Assembly (NCBI GenBank): GCA_946965045.2
Contig: OX337231.1
Coordinates: 1,984,001-2,048,000, forward strand
Direction of reading: 5' to 3'
Length of the DNA: 64,000 nucleotides
Source: Epithemia pelagica
Taxonomy: Eukaryota; Bacillariophyta; Bacillariophyceae; Surirellales; Surirellaceae
Part shown: one piece after another, positions 60,304-64,000 of the stretch
How the letters are laid out: each line of letters starts with the position of its first letter
How positions within the stretch are numbered: position 1 is the first letter of the stretch
Made by a program: the position numbers and the translations under genes
Notes under the pieces: model-generated
Seen by the model: the letters and a program-made list of their open reading frames with translations, nothing else
Told to the model about the DNA's origin: nothing
The model's database searches: none

Positions 60304-62661
60304 CTATCCGAATTTTCGGACTTGGTTTTCCTTGGCACAAATTCCCTTCTGTGCTTTCTCCTTCTGTTTCTCGGTTGGAGTGTCATATCCTTCCACATTC
60401 CAGTCTAAGACGTGGGGGTTTTCCGAATGGTACTCGTCCAAGCGATCATGAATCTTCTTACATTCATCATTGTAGTTCTTTATATTGTAATAGTTGTGAT
60501 ACAGGCTGAAACACTCCGGATGGAAGCATTTCTGGCACTGCACACAACCATAAACTGTCAACGGGTTGGCCGTTGCAGTATCGCCCATGATCCGGCAAAG
60601 GTGACAGACGCCACGATGTTTGGATCCCTTCTTACTGTTCTTGTCAGGATTGACCGTGAAAATGTGATGATGCAATGCAGACTCGTACTTGATGAGGTTT
60701 TTTGCTGCGTTTGCTGTCTCATCATCGTCCCCTTCAACAGATCCCAAACTTGATCCACCTGCCCTTGACCGGACAGCGGAAGCCGGCACAGAGCCACTAC
60801 TCGGTGGCGTTCCCTTCTTACGACCTGATTTCGGTGTTCTTTTGCCCTGTTGGTATAGTTCTGCATAGGGAGAGCAAAGAGCGCAGGCAAGTTGGCGCTT
60901 GAACTCGCGAAGTTTCATTACATTTGACTGTTTCCCATCGTTACCCTCCTCGACTTCAATGAGCTTCATTTGGTGCAGCTTGAGATATACTTGAAAGGCA
61001 TTCAGGATACAGAGATCCTGAAGGAAGTGCCATACTTGGAGCGATAACTGATATTCTTTTCTGCGACATGCATTGGTGGCTCTCATTTGATCTGCACGAT
61101 CTACACCGTTCATGAACAGGTTGTAGGCCACAACCGGTGCTGGTGCTTTGAATGCATGTCGGATGTGCATTGAATGACCAATCCATCGCCAGAGGGTTGC
61201 CAACCCATGCACCTTCTCCACAGCTTCCTCATCATTGTCATACAGCAACGTTTTGGACGGAGTTCCAAAAAGATCGTTTGTGTAGAAGACAACTGGTTTT
61301 TTGTCTAAGTAGACAATGTATCCACAACAATCTGCCGCTATGGCATATTCCTTCTCGATCTCCACTATATCTGACACCTCAAAGCCAACTTTCATGCGTG
61401 GCAATGTCTTGGAGTACTCTTTTTGTTTTTCCTTTTGCTTTTGCTTTTCCTTTTCAGGATGCACAACGGCGTTGAATGCCTTCACTAACACCCAGGAACC
61501 ACGAGGCTTTCCATCCAGATACTTCATTGCCTTCGTCACATTCGTTTTGTTGATCTTGTCAACCAGATTTAGGCGTACAGTGCCTGTAATCTTGATGTTC
61601 CCATCGGTAAACTCATCAATCGCTTGTCCCAAAGAGTGCCTTGTGTAAAAATTATCCATGTACACAATGGTAGGTGGGATCTTCTCTCTGGGACGAGTGG
61701 ACTTGGCAGAGACGAGTGCACGATACAATAAGCCAAGCATGAGAACCCACAACATACTTGCAGAATCAACTGCCACAGGACAAGCATTTCTGATACGAGA
61801 TTTTGTTGCTTGACAAAGTTGGTTGAAGGAACAAGTCAGTTCGCCAAACAACTTCAAAAACTGTTCTGCAGGCGTTTGATTGACTGTGTTGCCGGAACCA
61901 TTGTCCCAAAGGCCAAAGGTGTAGGTATAAGTCCATCCCACCACAGCGTAATATCGAATGGCAAACTTGTCGGGCTTCGAAGGGATGTATGTCGAAGCCC
62001 TGGTCCTGGCTTTGGTCGGGCAACTTGCTTCGTCGAGAGCAATAGGACCAATGGGTTGAGCAACTGAAGCAAAGTTACGAAGAATATGGCTCTTTGCAGC
62101 TCTCATTGACCACAGAGGGTCGTCAGGATTCTTTGCCATCGACTGAGAGTATATGCGAAGAGAACCACGAATGGCTACAAAGGTATCTCTCGACATGGTA
62201 GAAGAGAAAGCAGAAGAGCCCAAGAACATCTTTTGACTCCACAACTCCTTCATTTGTGTAGAGTTACAGAGCGACATTGCAATGTCCAATCCCAACACAC
62301 ACCGAAGAGCTTTTGTGGTGAGTACAATTTTGGCTCTCTGTCCACTCTGCTTCTCTTCCAAGGCCTGTTTCGTTGCTTTGAAGATGAACCGATCGATGAA
62401 CCGAGGAGGGATAAAGAGGAGGAATAGTCCCAATGGACCAGACTCCAAGAAGGCTTGTTGGCATGCCTTTGGATCATGTAGGTGAAGATCTGAGGAGGCG
62501 ATTTGGTTGTCGATGTATTGGTTCTCGCTTCGGTTCTTGGAAATATCCCCCAATTTGACCTTGCCATCACGGTGCAGACTTGTAATTTCGTCATCGTCCT
62601 CTTCATTAGCATCGTCATTGTCATAGTTGAGCCGGACAGCGGCGTCAGAGGTACTTTCCAT
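60304..62661 (-). CDS. piggyBac-type transposase, copy 2
   Basis: 785 residues from ATG 62661, about ten substitutions from copy 1 (for example LGQAIDE for LGRAIDE, and changes in the acidic linker ETANAAKN for ETAIPTKN). All catalytic-region motifs (ALDEAS, YMDNFY, NGVDRADQ) and the C-terminal zinc domain are intact. With both element ends present, this copy has everything visible that is needed for movement. Confidence 0.93.
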   Translation of the reverse strand: MESTSDAAVRLNYDNDDANEEDDDEITSLHRDGKVKLGDISKNRSENQYIDNQIASSDLHLHDPKACQQAFLESGPLGLFLLFIPPRFIDRFIFKATKQALEEKQSGQRAKIVLTTKALRCVLGLDIAMSLCNSTQMKELWSQKMFLGSSAFSSTMSRDTFVAIRGSLRIYSQSMAKNPDDPLWSMRAAKSHILRNFASVAQPIGPIALDEASCPTKARTRASTYIPSKPDKFAIRYYAVVGWTYTYTFGLWDNGSGNTVNQTPAEQFLKLFGELTCSFNQLCQATKSRIRNACPVAVDSASMLWVLMLGLLYRALVSAKSTRPREKIPPTIVYMDNFYTRHSLGQAIDEFTDGNIKITGTVRLNLVDKINKTNVTKAMKYLDGKPRGSWVLVKAFNAVVHPEKEKQKQKEKQKEYSKTLPRMKVGFEVSDIVEIEKEYAIAADCCGYIVYLDKKPVVFYTNDLFGTPSKTLLYDNDEEAVEKVHGLATLWRWIGHSMHIRHAFKAPAPVVAYNLFMNGVDRADQMRATNACRRKEYQLSLQVWHFLQDLCILNAFQVYLKLHQMKLIEVEEGNDGKQSNVMKLREFKRQLACALCSPYAELYQQGKRTPKSGRKKGTPPSSGSVPASAVRSRAGGSSLGSVEGDDDETANAAKNLIKYESALHHHIFTVNPDKNSKKGSKHRGVCHLCRIMGDTATANPLTVYGCVQCQKCFHPECFSLYHNYYNIKNYNDECKKIHDRLDEYHSENPHVLDWNVEGYDTPTEKQKEKAQKGICAKENQVRKFG

Positions 62662-63028
62662 GGTTGAAAGAGACGATGGAGGTGCCTGGGTACAAAAATG
62701 AGTGGTGTGAAATTTCAGAAAAAACAGCAAAACTCAACAAGTAACTGGCAGATCATGATGGTCCGACCACCCATCGATAGAACACACTAAGACGCATCTA
62801 TGGTAACAAACAGTACTCCGATAACAGAGAAGTCATTGACATATGATCGTTGCAAAATCTCAATTTTGGCAATTGATGATATTGTCATCATTTTTTGAAT
62901 CACGAGTTGTTGGTCATAACTCACGTGGTGTTTTGTTAAATGGATTGCAATTTTGTTAACTATTTTTGATGACAAATTTGTCAGTGACCGGGCCAAAAAA
63001 AGTGCCGGGCAGTTTTGCTTTTTATTAA

Positions 63029-64000
63029 GCAAAAAGTCGACACTCTAAACGGCCACCCTGCTGTTCAGCTCCTCTACTACTCCCCAGTGGGGGTGGCTTT
63101 GAGGGTGTGATTTCGATTTCGTTGAAACACCCCCGCTGGGGACTAGTACGCTGCTGGGAGAAAAGTGCCTTATCCCCAGCGCGGGCGAGTATTTTACGGC
63201 AAATTGATAATTCCTCCACGAAATTTCCACCTCCGCTGGGACGTAATACTTGTCTGTGCCTTTTCTTTTTAACTTTCACAGAAAAATTGGAACAGGCGAA
63301 CAGCGACCATGAATTCCAACGAGGTCGAAGGTTCAATCATTAGAAGCATAGAAGGGAAACAAGTCATTGATATAAATAAATTTGATGCGGAACATTCGCT
63401 GGATGACCTGGCAAGAGTCCTGTCGGAACACGAGTCCCTGGACAAGTTGTGCATCATGGGGGATGAATTGGACAGGAGACCCATCAGCCACGCCGAGATT
63501 GGTCGTTTGATGGAGGCCATTGAAGGACATTCAAACTTGACGAAAATGTCCCTCCCGCGTTGTTGGGCCTCAACCGAAACGGACACGAGAATGATCCGGC
63601 ATTTCTCGGATAGCCCCAAATTGGTGCTCCTGAACCTACAACTAGGGTTTATTTTGTCGAGATCCGGCATGCCCTCTCCTGGCATCCGTTTGGATTTGTA
63701 TGACAATGTCACCATTCGGTTGGAGGTGTTCCAAGAACTTACGAAAATGCCCAATCTCATGTCCTTAAAAATACCCACTCCTCTCATGTCCTCAGAGGGA
63801 CACCGCACTACCCTTCGCACATTGATCAATTTAACGAACGACCCAATGTGCAATATTTCGCAAATGTCCTTTGCCACAAAACTGAGTCGCCAAGATCTTG
63901 AAAATTTGAGCAACTACGAGAAGTTGACGGAACTATCCATGGCATATGTCAATGCTGATCAATTACGTTTCTTGTTCCCCTTGAGTCAGCTGGAGAAAGT
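63029..64000 (+). repeat. Tandem unit C, start only (runs off the window)
   Basis: Begins at the right TTAA of piggyBac copy 2 and repeats the unit B 5' flank (hairpin arms 63077-63095 and 63128-63146) and LRR-like gene almost exactly, with a 6-bp deletion in the gene relative to B. Confidence 0.9.
63309..64000 (+). CDS. LRR-like protein, unit C (3' end outside the window)
   Basis: The first ~230 residues of the same family, starting at ATG 63309. It is nearly identical to unit B apart from lacking two residues (LYDNVT, as in unit A) where B has LYERDNVT. The frame is open to the window edge. Confidence 0.72.
   Translation, partial: MNSNEVEGSIIRSIEGKQVIDINKFDAEHSLDDLARVLSEHESLDKLCIMGDELDRRPISHAEIGRLMEAIEGHSNLTKMSLPRCWASTETDTRMIRHFSDSPKLVLLNLQLGFILSRSGMPSPGIRLDLYDNVTIRLEVFQELTKMPNLMSLKIPTPLMSSEGHRTTLRTLINLTNDPMCNISQMSFATKLSRQDLENLSNYEKLTELSMAYVNADQLRFLFPLSQLEK

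Larger units (their letters stand above)
59138..63024. mobile_element. piggyBac-type element copy 2, complete
   Basis: 3887 bp flanked by TTAA at 59134-59137 and 63025-63028. The pre-insertion site is seen intact at the A/B junction (54140-54143), proving the boundaries. The left end is CCCTTTCAGCCCGGCA...; the right end, read inward, is TAAAAAGCAAAACTGCCCGG..., so the two share GCCCGGCA but not the outermost bases. Subterminal TGACAAAT(A/T)TGTCA palindromes lie at 59166-59179 and 62970-62983. Both genes match copy 1 closely. Confidence 0.93.

Noticed and set aside
1-64000. tRNA, rRNA or other structured RNA genes
   Set aside because: None recognised on either strand by eye; a covariance-model scan would be needed to exclude them.

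Overview
The window looks like nuclear DNA of a diatom, most likely a raphid pennate. Three things point there: short spliceosomal introns (68-133 bp) in an intron-poor gene set, secreted proteins whose signal peptide is followed by an ASAFAP-like plastid motif (the clearest is AAAF in the BASS-family carrier), and Ty1/copia and Ty3/gypsy elements resembling those called CoDi and GyDi in diatoms. The genus is inference.

Region 1 (about 0.3-23.2 kb) is gene-dense host sequence. In order it holds an RRM protein, a spliced multi-pass membrane protein, a plastid BASS/SBF carrier with four exons, VPS28 of ESCRT-I, an arrestin-domain protein, a type II membrane sulfotransferase, a secreted or plastid protein with two SAP-like repeats, a histidine phosphatase, an unknown membrane protein, a PhoD-like phosphatase, a DHYC-type palmitoyltransferase and an Mpo1/DUF962 protein. 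The block is interrupted by a complete two-gene PIF/Harbinger transposon (7571-10405, TAA target duplication) with a nested palindrome between its divergent genes.

Region 2 (about 23.4-49.0 kb) is a nest of mobile elements. A Ty3/gypsy element is split by a full-length Ty1/copia element (783-bp LTRs, GTTCC duplication) whose polyprotein is one open frame and which carries an extra ORF in its leader. A piggyBac-type element sits in the gypsy 3' LTR at TTAA. Its far end is cut off where a 7.8-kb element begins. That element has roughly 150-bp composite terminal inverted repeats, a 1732-residue transposase-like protein and a RecQ-like helicase, and recalls helicase-bearing Academ transposons.

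Region 3 (about 49.1-64.0 kb) is a tandem array with a period of about 5.0 kb, present as two full units and the start of a third. Each unit holds a leucine-rich-repeat-like gene (+) and a gene (-) for a predicted PD-(D/E)XK nuclease fused to a protein-kinase-like domain. At the unit junctions the two genes are head to head across about 360 bp. A second, complete piggyBac copy sits at the B/C junction in a TTAA that is still empty at the A/B junction, so its ends and target duplication can be read directly.

The strongest candidates for something undescribed are the tandem LRR plus nuclease-kinase pair, the helicase-bearing element, and the second protein conserved in both piggyBac copies. CDS coordinates give the outer limits; exon limits are in the evidence.
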